From Candidatus Kryptonium sp. (GTDB lineage Bacteria > Bacteroidota > Ignavibacteria > Kryptoniales > Kryptoniaceae): 64,000 nucleotides of DNA. The position numbers and the translations under genes are program-made. Of the stretch, positions 55,055-64,000 are shown piece after piece. The notes below the pieces were generated by a model, which was given only the letters and a program-made list of their open reading frames with translations, was not told where the DNA came from and ran no database searches. Every line of letters begins with the position of its first letter. The first letter of the stretch is position 1. The stretch is taken from assembly GCA_025060635.1 (NCBI GenBank), contig JANXBN010000006.1, forward strand, positions 92,663 through 156,662, in the 5' to 3' direction.

Positions 55055-58000
55055 TTGAAGAGATTAATTCTCACATTATTTTTCATCCTTGCTTTTAAAC
55101 TAAATGGGCAAACGATAGAGGAAAATTTTTGGGTAACGAACGGAGTCGTCTGGGCTACCGCAAGGGATGGGAATTTGTTATATTTTGGGGGGACATTTAC
55201 ACAAGTTTATAGGCCGATAACAGCTGGCGCAGTTGTTGATAGAACCACTGGTGATGCAATTATATCTTTTCCGAGGATTTTGAGCGGGACAGGACCTGGA
55301 ACAGTGCTTGCAGTTGTAAGCGATGGTGCAGGTGGATGGTTTGTGGGAGGAAACTTCACACAGGTTGGGAGTGTATCAAGGACGAACATAGTGCATATTC
55401 TACCAGATGGCTCTGTTAATTTATCTTTTCTACCAGCTGGAGCAAATGGAATTGTTAGAGCCCTTGCAAGAGTTGGGAATTACCTTTATGTTGGTGGAGA
55501 TTTTACAAGTATAGGTGGCGTTGCAAGAAATAGAATTGCAAGAATTAACATAACAAGTGGCACTGTTGATAGTTGGTATCCAACGGGAGGTGCAAACGCA
55601 AGTGTATATTCAATTGTACCTTACGGAGGTATTGTCTATGTTGGTGGTTCCTTTATAACAATTGGGGGAGTTTCAAGAGGTCGGATTGCAGGAATTGATG
55701 CGAACACTGGAGCTGTGACTTCTTTTAATCCAGATGTCCAAAATGGCGTAGTTTTTACGATGGCTTTGTTTGAAACTTCTCAATTGATTGGATATAATAT
55801 CCTGTATATCGGTGGGACATTTACGCAAATAGGTGGAACTACATACAACCGAATCGTTGCTCTCAATGCCTCAACTGGGGCTGTTGTATGGTATCCAACT
55901 GGTGGTGCAAATGCCGCTGTTAATTCAATTACACTCGTTTGGGGCGGGGCTTGGTATTTGATCGTTGGTGGTTCTTTTACGACAATCGCTGGGCAAACAA
56001 GAAACTATCTTTGTGCTTTTTCTTTAGTACCGCCAGCTGGAACATTAGATCCGTGGACTCCAAATCCGAGCTCCACAGTAAATTCAGTCTTTGCTATAGA
56101 TAGCGAAGTGTATGTCGGCGGTGCTTTCACATCAGTAGCAGGTCAATCAAGAAATAGAGTAGCGAAATTTAACCTCGTTAACAATTCATTTGTGCTTACT
56201 TCTTGGGATGCATCAGCTCTTAACAACAGCGTCAGCGCAATATCTGGTTATGGTGGTAGAATCTATGTTGGTGGAAATTTTGGAGGTATAAACGCTCGTG
56301 CGAGAAATTATATTGCGAGCATTGATTTATCAACTGGAAATCTAACAAGTTGGAATCCTGGGGCTAATAACAATGTTTTAAGTATGCATATTGCTGGTGG
56401 CTATCTTTTTATTGGAGGGCAATTTACAAGTGTGGCTGGTCAATCCAGAACGAGATTAGCATCTTTCAATTTAAGTGATGGGACATTGACTTTGTGGAAT
56501 CCGGCGGCAAATGGCGATGTGCGAGCTTTTGCATCTTCAGGATCAATTTTATATGTTGGTGGAGCTTTTACAAGCATAACACAGGGAGCTTCTAGGGCGC
56601 GAAATTACCTTGCATCATTTAACATATCAACTGGACAGTTGACATCATGGAATCCGTCTGCAAATGGTGTAATTTATGGGTTATTTGTAAGCGGGAATCA
56701 TCTTTATGTTGCTGGTGAGTTTACCACAATTGATGGTCTTACGAGAAATCGTTTGGCGAAGTTTGATATTTCAACAGGCGAGCTATTAAGCTGGGCTCCA
56801 AGCGCAAATAATACGGTTTGGGCAGTTGTCGTTCAAGATTTGAGAGTTTATGTTGGTGGTTTTTTCACAACGATAGGCGGAACGACAAGAAATTACATAG
56901 CAGCTTTAGATGCAAACACGGGAGCTTTGTTGAGCTGGAATCCGAATGCAAATAACACTGTGTATTCGCTTGCAATTGTCGGAAACACCATTTACTGCGG
57001 TGGTGCGTTTACAAGTATCGGAGGCGCTGCAAGAAATTATCTCGCGGGAATTGATATAAATACAGGATCCGTTACTTCGTGGAATCCAGATGCAAATAAT
57101 CTTGTATATACTCTGCTTCCAGTAGTTGAATCTGGTAGAATTTATGTCGGAGGACAATTTACTCAAATTATGGGCTATCTTAATCAATATCTCGCAAGTT
57201 TGACGATTCCTGATCTTGTGGATCAGCGACTTACAGTCGGATTTTCTATAAATTCAATATCTGTTCAAACATCTTCAACCGGTAATATCGTTTATGTTCG
57301 CCTTACTTGGCTTGATAGGACACCACCTGAACATGGTGTGCATCAGTTCACATTTGAAATTACAAGTACAAGCATTAGTATAAGTTCAGCGAGTGTTTCT
57401 ATCCATCCATCAATCGCTGGAAGTTTTACGATCAGCAAAACCAACATTTCTGGTGGTGTTAGGGTAACGATAACTGGAAACACAGCTTCGTCGCTTCTTA
57501 CTGATGCTGGAAGTTTTGAAGGCGCTTATCTTGTTGCTGTTTTAACTTTTGATGCTCCAACAACGGATGGAACTTACTATATTAACTTAAGAAATATCTC
57601 ACCAGCAACGATTCGTCTCGTTGATCCTCCAAATACAGCCTCTTCATTTCCCATCACAGATGGTTATACAACTTTGCAAGTTATTTCATTCACACAATTT
57701 CCTATCACTGTTCCGCGCTTTCTCCCATCTGGGTATACTCAGCATAGAAAGTATGGTGATATAAATTGGGACGGAAACATTGATATTTCTGATATTACAT
57801 CAATTGCTGATGTCGTCATTGAAAAATTTTCAACTGTTTCAGTAAATGATCCATTAACTGGGGTGAGATCTTTTTACGGAGGTGGAGCAAATCCAAATGG
57901 CTATGATGGTTCAAATCCAGATAGAGCTGATAGAAGAAGCGCTGATGTTTATGGGACTGGCGGAAATGGCGATCCGACGGATGGCGAAGGTGATGATATT

Positions 58001-58852
58001 TTAACGCAGTTAGATCTTGCGGTAATAGTTGATGCGGTTTCCCTTGGTGCTTGGCCAAATTATTCTGGCGTTATAAGCGCAGTGAGCGGGAAGCCAGCTT
58101 ATAAAATGATTGAACAACAAAACATAGAAAATTTATTCGCGCTTGGAAAAATTTCTTCACACGCAAAGGGAATCATTAAGTTTGAAGTTTTTGATCCTGG
58201 GGATAAATTAGCCAAAGTTAGGATTAAGCTTGTTAATAATGAGGAAAAATTGCGCGGGATTCAAATAGAGTTCAAATCTTCTGGTTTGCCAAGGATTGAG
58301 GATGTGTGGAAAATGCCTGACGCAGCTGGTTTAAATCTTGCGTGGTCAAGAAATGAATTTAATAGAACAGTAATTTTACTCTATGCTGATGGTGGAAAAT
58401 ATCTAAAAACAGGTGAAAGTGTGCTTCTAACGCTCATCGTTCCGAAAGCAAAGATTGAACATTTGATTGAATCTAATCCTATTGTGATAGCAAGCGTTGA
58501 GAATATCAGCAAAATGATGATGTTTGATATCTCAAACACAAATTATGACTTTCCATCAGAATATAAACTTTTCCCAGCTTATCCAAATCCTTTCAACCTT
58601 GAAGCAAAGATAGAGTTTGATGTGCCAGAATATTCAAGTGTTAAGTTAATTGTTTGGGACGCTATGGGACGAAAGGTGAAAACTTTGATTGATGCTAAGC
58701 TTGATCCCGGGCGCAAGGTTGTTGAATGGGATGGAAGAGATGACTCTGGAAATATGGTTGGTTCAGGTGTATATTTTATTACGATGTTTGCAAACTCACT
58801 TGATGGGGACGGGAAATTTTGGGGGAGTCAAAAAGTTTTGCTATTGAAATGA
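55055..58852 (+). CDS. Giant secreted protein: delta-60-repeat propellers, cohesin- and dockerin-like parts, type IX sorting tail
   Basis: About 1265 residues. Start TTG 55055 fits AGGTG at 55045-55049; a GTG at 55049 would overlap that site. Signal peptide about 1-18 (ending LNGQ). Residues about 25-715 hold 14 copies of a roughly 50-residue repeat (core YVGGxFTxIGG, spacer SWNPxANN), the DUF5122/delta-60 repeat. Residues about 725-890 are a cohesin-like beta domain, then a dockerin-like GDINWDGNIDISDI near 898 and, after another beta domain, the type IX secretion C-terminal tail from about 1172 (FPAYPNPFNLEAKIEF ... GSGVYFITMFA). Likely exported by the type IX system and cell-surface linked. 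Function is not known. Confidence 0.85.
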   Translation: MKRLILTLFFILAFKLNGQTIEENFWVTNGVVWATARDGNLLYFGGTFTQVYRPITAGAVVDRTTGDAIISFPRILSGTGPGTVLAVVSDGAGGWFVGGNFTQVGSVSRTNIVHILPDGSVNLSFLPAGANGIVRALARVGNYLYVGGDFTSIGGVARNRIARINITSGTVDSWYPTGGANASVYSIVPYGGIVYVGGSFITIGGVSRGRIAGIDANTGAVTSFNPDVQNGVVFTMALFETSQLIGYNILYIGGTFTQIGGTTYNRIVALNASTGAVVWYPTGGANAAVNSITLVWGGAWYLIVGGSFTTIAGQTRNYLCAFSLVPPAGTLDPWTPNPSSTVNSVFAIDSEVYVGGAFTSVAGQSRNRVAKFNLVNNSFVLTSWDASALNNSVSAISGYGGRIYVGGNFGGINARARNYIASIDLSTGNLTSWNPGANNNVLSMHIAGGYLFIGGQFTSVAGQSRTRLASFNLSDGTLTLWNPAANGDVRAFASSGSILYVGGAFTSITQGASRARNYLASFNISTGQLTSWNPSANGVIYGLFVSGNHLYVAGEFTTIDGLTRNRLAKFDISTGELLSWAPSANNTVWAVVVQDLRVYVGGFFTTIGGTTRNYIAALDANTGALLSWNPNANNTVYSLAIVGNTIYCGGAFTSIGGAARNYLAGIDINTGSVTSWNPDANNLVYTLLPVVESGRIYVGGQFTQIMGYLNQYLASLTIPDLVDQRLTVGFSINSISVQTSSTGNIVYVRLTWLDRTPPEHGVHQFTFEITSTSISISSASVSIHPSIAGSFTISKTNISGGVRVTITGNTASSLLTDAGSFEGAYLVAVLTFDAPTTDGTYYINLRNISPATIRLVDPPNTASSFPITDGYTTLQVISFTQFPITVPRFLPSGYTQHRKYGDINWDGNIDISDITSIADVVIEKFSTVSVNDPLTGVRSFYGGGANPNGYDGSNPDRADRRSADVYGTGGNGDPTDGEGDDILTQLDLAVIVDAVSLGAWPNYSGVISAVSGKPAYKMIEQQNIENLFALGKISSHAKGIIKFEVFDPGDKLAKVRIKLVNNEEKLRGIQIEFKSSGLPRIEDVWKMPDAAGLNLAWSRNEFNRTVILLYADGGKYLKTGESVLLTLIVPKAKIEHLIESNPIVIASVENISKMMMFDISNTNYDFPSEYKLFPAYPNPFNLEAKIEFDVPEYSSVKLIVWDAMGRKVKTLIDAKLDPGRKVVEWDGRDDSGNMVGSGVYFITMFANSLDGDGKFWGSQKVLLLK
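55130..57215 (+). repeat. Fourteen tandem delta-60-type protein repeats
   Basis: Fourteen copies of the block hydrophobic-Y-V-G-G-x-F-T can be counted in the translation, at intervals mostly 45-57 residues; three are weaker (one has AGEF, one CGGAF, one GGNFGGI). Fourteen equals two seven-bladed propellers. DNA-level identity between copies is moderate; the copies are old rather than recently amplified. Confidence 0.8.
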
Positions 58853-58942
58853 TTTTGTTATCTTTCTTTGTTTTATTAACTTTCAAATGAATCACACACA
58901 GGGCTTGAGTAGAAAATTGCGAAATAGAAATTTCTTCGGACA

Positions 58943-59587
58943 ATGTTCAAATATCTAACTGCGTTTTTGATTGGTTATTTGTTTGGCTCTATCCCAACCG
59001 CTTTTATTCTTGTCAAGACATTTAAGAAAATAGATATTCGCAAAGTAGGAAGTGGAAATGTGGGGGCTTTGAACGCTTATGAGGTCACTGGTTCAGCTTT
59101 GATTGGAATTACGGTTTTAGTTGTTGATGTTTTAAAGGGGGCTCTTGCTGTGAAAGTTTGTCAAAGTTTGTTGGGAAACGATTCAATTTTAGTTCTTATT
59201 TCTGGATTTTCAGCAGTTTTAGGGCATAATTTTTCCTTTTGGATAAGTTTCTACGGCGGGCGTGGGCTTGCAACTTCGGTCGGTGTTTTTATCGTAATAA
59301 ATCCATCTGTGGTTTTCATCTGGTGTGTTCTCTGGTTAATTGCGTATGCAAAGATCCGAAATGTTCACGCTGGAAATATATGGGCAACTATCTTCACGCC
59401 TTTGGTGATCTTGCCAGTTGTAAAATTATTTAACTCCTTCAGTCGTTTGAATCTAAACGATGAAAATTTCCTCGTTTTTGTTATCTTAATCTCGCTGTTG
59501 ATCTTCATCAAACATCTTAAACCACTTGCTCAACTTATCAAGGATTGGAAAGTTTTAAAAAATAAATTCCGTCAAAGCGATGTTTAA
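58943..59587 (+). CDS. plsY: Acyl-phosphate:glycerol-3-phosphate acyltransferase
   Basis: Makes lysophosphatidic acid from acyl-phosphate, the first membrane-lipid step in most bacteria. The 214 residues show GYLFGSIPTAFIL at 12-24, GSGNVGALNAYEVTGS near 37 and GHNFSFWISFYGGRGLATSVG near 95, with five membrane segments. So bacterial-type glycerolipids are made. Overlaps htrA by 8 bases. Confidence 0.95.
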   Translation: MFKYLTAFLIGYLFGSIPTAFILVKTFKKIDIRKVGSGNVGALNAYEVTGSALIGITVLVVDVLKGALAVKVCQSLLGNDSILVLISGFSAVLGHNFSFWISFYGGRGLATSVGVFIVINPSVVFIWCVLWLIAYAKIRNVHAGNIWATIFTPLVILPVVKLFNSFSRLNLNDENFLVFVILISLLIFIKHLKPLAQLIKDWKVLKNKFRQSDV

Positions 59588-60800
59588 AGGTATGAAGAAA
59601 AAGGTTATCTTCTTTGGCTTTATAGCTGTCTTGATCGTCGGAATGATTGCGGGTTATTCTCTTAATTCTTTGGTTGCGAAGATCAACCAAAGGGACCTTT
59701 ACGAAATTTCATCTTCCAGCGACAAGGTATATCAAGAATCAAATCGTTCTGACAACTCTCACTATGATGTCGTTCAAGATCTTTACGATGCAAGGCACAA
59801 TGCTATCACAAAAGCAATAGCAAAGGCAAGTCCAGCTGTGGTCGGTATAAATGTCACGGCAATTGAAGAGTATACCGATCCATTTTTTAGATTTTTTGAA
59901 GACGATCCCTTCTTTAGATACTTTTTTGGAGATAGGTTTAAATATCGTGTCCCTGTGAGAAGCTTGGGTTCTGGGTTTATAATTTCGCCTGATGGTTATG
60001 TTGTAACGAATGAGCATGTCGTCGGAAATGCTAAAGAAATAATCGTCACGCTTTCAACAGGTGAAAAGTATAAAGCAAAACTTGTCGGTAAAGATCCTGT
60101 GTCTGATATCGCTGTATTGAAGATTGATGTCAAAGAAAGATTGCCTTACCTTGTCCTTGGGAATTCCGACGATGTCATAATCGGTGAGTGGGCAATTGCT
60201 ATGGGAAATCCATTTGGGTTGTTTGAGCTTGGAAACAAACCGACGGTTACGGTTGGTGTTATAAGTGCTGTCAAGATGAATCTTCATTCTGTTGAGGGGA
60301 GAATTTATAGAGATATGATTCAAACAGACGCAGCTATAAATAGTGGGAATAGCGGTGGACCTTTGTTGAATGCACTTGGTGAGGTTATCGGTATTAACAC
60401 AGTTATTTATACGCCGAATCAGGGGAATGTCGGGGTTGGCTTCGCAATTCCGATAAACAGAGCAAAAACTATAATTGACGACTTAATCAAGAAAGGGAAG
60501 GTTGATCGTGATTTTAGAATTGGGATGAAAGTTCAAACTTTAGATGAAAATCTCGCAAGATATTTCAAACTTCCGAGAGTGGAAGGCGTAATAGTAACTG
60601 ATGTGGCATCTGGTAGCCCAGCTCAAAGAGCTGGATTTAAAGAAGGTGATTTAATTGTAGAAGTAAATGGTGAGCCGATAAAAGATGATCAAAGCTTGAT
60701 TGAGATAATAAAAATAGCGAAGGTTGGAGATGTTTTGAATTTCAAGGTCATACGAGATGGGAAAGAGATCAACATCAAAATGAAACTTGAAAAATCATAA
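59580..60800 (+). CDS. HtrA/DegP-type serine protease with one PDZ domain
   Basis: Envelope quality-control protease. The 406 residues have an N-terminal membrane anchor (about 9-30), the trypsin-like domain with His146 (VTNEHVVGN), Asp176 (VSDIAVLKID) and Ser258 (NSGNSGGPLLN), and one PDZ domain (about 310-400: VEGVIVTDVASGSPAQRAGF). DegP has two PDZ domains; one PDZ fits the DegS-like or HtrA1-like layout. The FFRFFEDDPFFRYFFG loop is typical of bacterial HtrA. An internal ATG at 59592 is a second possible start. Confidence 0.93.
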   Translation: MFKGMKKKVIFFGFIAVLIVGMIAGYSLNSLVAKINQRDLYEISSSSDKVYQESNRSDNSHYDVVQDLYDARHNAITKAIAKASPAVVGINVTAIEEYTDPFFRFFEDDPFFRYFFGDRFKYRVPVRSLGSGFIISPDGYVVTNEHVVGNAKEIIVTLSTGEKYKAKLVGKDPVSDIAVLKIDVKERLPYLVLGNSDDVIIGEWAIAMGNPFGLFELGNKPTVTVGVISAVKMNLHSVEGRIYRDMIQTDAAINSGNSGGPLLNALGEVIGINTVIYTPNQGNVGVGFAIPINRAKTIIDDLIKKGKVDRDFRIGMKVQTLDENLARYFKLPRVEGVIVTDVASGSPAQRAGFKEGDLIVEVNGEPIKDDQSLIEIIKIAKVGDVLNFKVIRDGKEINIKMKLEKS

Positions 60801-60814
60801 GTGGAGGCAAAATT

Positions 60815-62134
60815 ATGATACCGAGATACACAAGACCAGAATTGGAGAAAATATGGTCGGATGAAAACAAATTCAGCATTTGGCTTCAGATTGAAATCCT
60901 TGCAGTTGAAGCGCATTCAAAACTTGGGCTTGTGCCTGAATCAGCTGTTGAAGAAATAAAAAGTAAAGCGAAGTTTGATGTTAAGCGAATTCTTGAAATT
61001 GAAGAGAAAGTCAAACACGATGTTGTCGCCTTCCTTACAAATGTATCTGAAAATGTCGGTGAAGCTTCAAAGTATATCCATTTCGGCATGACTTCATCTG
61101 ATGTCCTTGATACATGTCTTGCAGTCCAGATGAAGCAAGCTGGGGAAATAATACTTGACGACCTTGAGAAGTTAGCGGAAGTTTTAAGAAAGAAAGCAAT
61201 TGAACATAAATATACCTTGATGATAGGTAGAACTCACGGGGTGCATGCGGAGCCAATTACTCTTGGATTTAAATTTGCTCTGTGGTTTGAGGAGACGAAA
61301 AGAAACATTGAAAGAATGAAGAAAGCAATTGAAAACATATCTTATGGTAAAATTGCAGGTGCAGTTGGGACTTATGACAATGTTGATCCGTTTGTTGAGA
61401 AATATGTTTGTGAAAAGCTTGGTTTAAAAGTTGAACCAGTTTCAACGCAGATAATTCAGCGAGATCGGCATGCGGAATATCTTACGACGCTTGCAGTCAT
61501 AGCATCATCGCTTGAGAAGTTCGCAACAGAGATAAGACACTTGCAGAGAACCGAGGTTTTGGAAGCGGAAGAGTATTTTTCAGAAGGACAAAAAGGTTCA
61601 TCGGCAATGCCACATAAACGAAATCCCGTAAGATGTGAAAGGGTTTCTGGGCTTGCGAGAGTTGTAAGAGCAAATGCTTTAGCAGCACTTGAGAATATAG
61701 CACTTTGGCACGAAAGAGATATCTCTCATTCCTCGGTTGAGAGAATAATCATACCAGATAGCACAACACTTGTTGATTTTATGCTGACTGAGATGATTGA
61801 TATAATTGACAAGCTTCTCATTTATCCTGATAGGATGGAGAAGAACTTGAACTTGACAAATGGTTTAATTTTCTCGCAGAAGGTTTTGCTTGCTTTGATT
61901 GAGAAGGGATTGACAAGGGAGAAGGCATATGATGTTGTTCAAAGAAATGCTATGCGAAGTTGGAGGACGGGCGAAAATTTTGCGCAACTTTTGAAAAGCG
62001 ATCCAGATGTTTCAAAGTATATGAGCAATGACGAAATTGACAAAATCTTTGATTACAAAAGCGTGCTTGCTAAAATTGATTACATTTTTGAGAAGATCGG
62101 GATTGAAACTTTAGAAGTTTACAAGCGTAAGTGA
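60815..62134 (+). CDS. purB: Adenylosuccinate lyase
   Basis: Catalyses two fumarate-releasing steps of purine synthesis. The 439 residues show the fumarase/aspartase superfamily signature GSSAMPHKRNP near 268 and GRTHGVHAEPITLG near 139 (catalytic His), with a conserved His and Ser in the loop. GGAGG precedes the ATG by 9 bases. Follows htrA by 14 bases. Confidence 0.97.
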   Translation: MIPRYTRPELEKIWSDENKFSIWLQIEILAVEAHSKLGLVPESAVEEIKSKAKFDVKRILEIEEKVKHDVVAFLTNVSENVGEASKYIHFGMTSSDVLDTCLAVQMKQAGEIILDDLEKLAEVLRKKAIEHKYTLMIGRTHGVHAEPITLGFKFALWFEETKRNIERMKKAIENISYGKIAGAVGTYDNVDPFVEKYVCEKLGLKVEPVSTQIIQRDRHAEYLTTLAVIASSLEKFATEIRHLQRTEVLEAEEYFSEGQKGSSAMPHKRNPVRCERVSGLARVVRANALAALENIALWHERDISHSSVERIIIPDSTTLVDFMLTEMIDIIDKLLIYPDRMEKNLNLTNGLIFSQKVLLALIEKGLTREKAYDVVQRNAMRSWRTGENFAQLLKSDPDVSKYMSNDEIDKIFDYKSVLAKIDYIFEKIGIETLEVYKRK

Positions 62135-62171
62135 TTCAAATTAAAATAAAAAAGTGTTGTATCATTGAACA

Positions 62172-63143
62172 ATGAAATTTAATGAAAAACAGATTGCCCC
62201 TACATTTCAGTTGAGTTTATTTCATGATTCGCCTTATATGAGTCAAAAGTTGAAATTTCTTAATTTGTTAAGAAGTCCATCAGGAGGATATAGAAGATAT
62301 TTAGGTTCACCTTTAAGATATGCTGGTGGTAAGAGCTGGGCTGTTGGTTATGTGATAGAACGATTACCTGAGGACATTCCAAGGTTGATTTCGCCTTTTT
62401 TAGGTGGCGCTTCGATTGAGATTGCAGTTGCTAAAGAGCTTGAGATTGAGGTTCTAGGGTTTGATATATTTGATATTTTGATAAATTATTGGAAAATTCA
62501 AATTGAATGCCCATATGAGTTATACTTAGAACTGTCAAAATTAAGCCCGACAAAATCAGTATATAACAAAGTTAAAGAGGAGCTAAAAAAACACTGGAAC
62601 GGCGAAAAAGTATTGCCACCATTAATATTAGCGGCTTATTATTATTTTAATCATAATCTTTCTTATGGTCCTGGATTTTTAGGTTGGATGTCCAGTGTTT
62701 ATGCAAACGAAAAAACTTATCGTAATCTTTTAGAAAGGGTTAGAAATTTTAATGTTAAAAAACTGAAAGTTGGGTGTGCTTCGTTTGAAGAAGTAATACC
62801 GAAATTTAAATATGATTTCCTATACTGCGATCCGCCATACTATTTAGGGGAGGATAGCACTCTTTTTAGAGGATTATATCCACAGAGGAATTTTCCCGTT
62901 CATCACGATGGTTTTAATCATAAGTTGTTGCGCGATCTTTTAATGGAGCATAAGGGCGGTTTTATTTTATCTTATAATGATTCACCAACTATAAGAAGAT
63001 GGTATAAAAATTTTGAAATTATTGAGTTGCCTATACGCTACACTATGGGTCAGGGGGAAACAAGAATAGGTCTAAACCGAAAAATGAAAAACGCTAATCA
63101 TGTTAAACAAGCTAAAGAACTGCTAATAATAAAGAAAGTATAA
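62172..63143 (+). CDS. D12-class N6-adenine DNA methyltransferase
   Basis: Modifies adenine in a specific DNA site. The 323 residues start with a roughly 45-residue leader, then LRYAGGKSWAVGYVIE (motif X/target region), SPFLGGASIEIAV (AdoMet motif I) and, near 219, CDPPYYLG (motif IV, catalytic). The motif order (FxGG then DPPY) is that of the alpha (D12, Dam-like) class. The next gene, 4 bases downstream, has restriction-enzyme-like residues, so this is probably the modification half of a type II system. The site is not readable. Confidence 0.88.
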   Translation: MKFNEKQIAPTFQLSLFHDSPYMSQKLKFLNLLRSPSGGYRRYLGSPLRYAGGKSWAVGYVIERLPEDIPRLISPFLGGASIEIAVAKELEIEVLGFDIFDILINYWKIQIECPYELYLELSKLSPTKSVYNKVKEELKKHWNGEKVLPPLILAAYYYFNHNLSYGPGFLGWMSSVYANEKTYRNLLERVRNFNVKKLKVGCASFEEVIPKFKYDFLYCDPPYYLGEDSTLFRGLYPQRNFPVHHDGFNHKLLRDLLMEHKGGFILSYNDSPTIRRWYKNFEIIELPIRYTMGQGETRIGLNRKMKNANHVKQAKELLIIKKV

Positions 63144-63147
63144 TATC

Positions 63148-63924
63148 ATGTACAAGAAGAAAGCAATGAATTCCATAAAGGCAAGAGATGTGAAAATGAG
63201 AGGACATGCTGATGCTCGCGAGTTCGCAGAATTATTAGGTATTGGCAGGGAATTTAAAAGTGATCTCAGAGCTAAGAAAGATGTCATTGATTTGGAGGGT
63301 TATTCATATTCAGTAAAAAGTGGAGAGAAAAAATGGCAAATTTTCCTATATGGAAAAACAAGATTTGAGGAAGATCCTGAATTTCAAGTGATGAGTGAAA
63401 TTGGTTATTTATTTCTTCAATGTATAGAGAGTTTCCCGAAAGATAGAGAAAATTACTTAAAAAATAAAGTTGAGTGTAAGTTAAAACTACAAAAGCCAAT
63501 GCAAGAACTATGTAAAAAATTACAGGATAAAACAATTCTTCGTGCTTTTCTTAACAAGAGTATCTTTAATAGTGGCGAGGTTGATTTTTTAGTTGTGAAA
63601 GACCAGAACAAATTTCATGTGTTTTGGAAAGAAGATGTTGTTAATGTTTTGACTAAGCATTATTCCGTTGTAAATTCAAAAGCGAGAACTCAAAATCAAT
63701 TTGATGCTCAGAAGGTTGTATTTAAAGTTGAAGGGAAAACTCACGGTGAAATAGAGATGAGAAATGATAGCAATGTCCATTATAGAGAAGTTAAGTTTTG
63801 GTTGGACAAAAATTTAACCTTTGATCTGCTTAAATCTAAAATTAATAAAGTTGAAAATCTGACAGATAGAGTGATCCTCTACGGCAAAGCAATAAATAAA
63901 CTGCTTAAAATATATCAAAGGTAA
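63148..63924 (+). CDS. Unrecognised protein, candidate type II restriction endonuclease
   Basis: 258 residues, no recognised family. It lies 4 bases after the D12 methylase and in the same direction, a normal place for the cognate endonuclease. Near residues 45-57 DVIDLEGYSYSVKSGEKKW has Asp then Ser-x-Lys, which could be a variant PD-(D/E)xK active site with Ser in place of Asp/Glu; SVKSG-like segments occur in some restriction enzymes. A second acidic/His-rich segment is HGEIEMRNDSNVHYREVKFW near 205. No HTH or signal peptide. Function is inference from position. Confidence 0.5.
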   Translation: MYKKKAMNSIKARDVKMRGHADAREFAELLGIGREFKSDLRAKKDVIDLEGYSYSVKSGEKKWQIFLYGKTRFEEDPEFQVMSEIGYLFLQCIESFPKDRENYLKNKVECKLKLQKPMQELCKKLQDKTILRAFLNKSIFNSGEVDFLVVKDQNKFHVFWKEDVVNVLTKHYSVVNSKARTQNQFDAQKVVFKVEGKTHGEIEMRNDSNVHYREVKFWLDKNLTFDLLKSKINKVENLTDRVILYGKAINKLLKIYQR

Positions 63925-63945
63925 AAAAATAAAAAGGACATTAAC

Positions 63946-64000
63946 ATGGCTGAAGTATTCAAAAACTATATCAACGGGAAATGGGTAGATGCAAAGTCGG
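63946..64000 (+). CDS. Aldehyde dehydrogenase family protein, 5' end only (runs off the window)
   Basis: The first 18 codons read MAEVFKNYINGKWVDAKS, the usual N-terminus of NAD-dependent aldehyde dehydrogenases (YINGxW motif). AAGGA precedes the ATG by 8 bases. The rest of the gene lies beyond position 64000. Confidence 0.7.
   Translation, partial: MAEVFKNYINGKWVDAKS

Noticed and set aside
55130..57215. CRISPR-like or recent DNA repeat array
   Set aside because: The repetition is at protein level with diverged DNA, in frame within one gene.

Overview
The window is an ordinary, densely packed bacterial chromosome segment with low G+C content. The lineage is most likely in the FCB group (Bacteroidota / Ignavibacteria / Kryptonia-like) and probably thermophilic; this is inference from gene content, not from a marker phylogeny. 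Support comes from a type-IX-secretion-style C-terminal sorting tail on a giant beta-propeller protein (55055-58852), Bacteroidota-like promoters (TTTG-N19/20-TAnnTTTG), an SppA with an outer-membrane-barrel-like front end, a TamA/BamA-like Omp85 protein, DUF971 and YbaB genes, and Lys/Glu-rich proteins. Unlike many Bacteroidota, clear Shine-Dalgarno sequences (GGAGG, AAGGAG) precede many starts, and some promoters look sigma70-like (TTGACT-N17-TATATT). No rRNA, tRNA, CRISPR array or complete insertion sequence was seen.

Layout. 65-5863: uracil salvage (upp), a lone FecCD-type permease, a LOG-family protein, a sugar nucleotidyltransferase, and the methyl-cycle pair metK-ahcY. 5953-10783 (reverse): rpmH-rnpA-yidD-yidC with a DdpX-like dipeptidase, then THEP1 NTPase, recR and ybaB. 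10919-15047: a thioredoxin-fold protein without CxxC, a DUF2934 protein, ROK kinase, rarA and an FtsB/DivIC-like protein. 15169-16240: a short DUF2851 protein beside what looks like the scar of a deleted DNA methylase gene. 16467-20184: RKIP-like protein, asparaginase and two glycosyltransferases. 20517-29130: sdhCDAB, DUF971, an unusual radical SAM protein, a DASS carboxylate transporter and membrane pyrophosphatase. 29198-32887: dut, polysaccharide deacetylase, rsmI, suhB-like, nikR and queF. 33013-37844: SppA fusion, dehydrogenase-acyltransferase fusion and nadE.

The most distinctive region is 37816-45626. On the reverse strand lie a DUF2231 membrane protein, a cytochrome c fused to a beta-barrel domain, an ApbE flavin transferase, an outer-membrane porin, an FMN-binding protein with a covalent-flavinylation motif, and an 8-TM protein made of two related halves. 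A two-component system is divergent to them. Together they suggest an envelope flavin/heme electron-transfer module. The apbE promoter carries a perfect 19-bp palindrome resembling DtxR/MntR-type metal-regulator sites, so part of the module may respond to iron or manganese.

45767-64000: larC, an overlapping chain priA-omp85-ubiA-rnhB-yraN, cstA, the propeller protein, plsY, an HtrA protease, purB, a probable type II restriction-modification pair (D12 adenine methylase plus an unrecognised partner) and the first codons of an aldehyde dehydrogenase.

All assignments come from reading translations and motifs. No database search or structure prediction was run.
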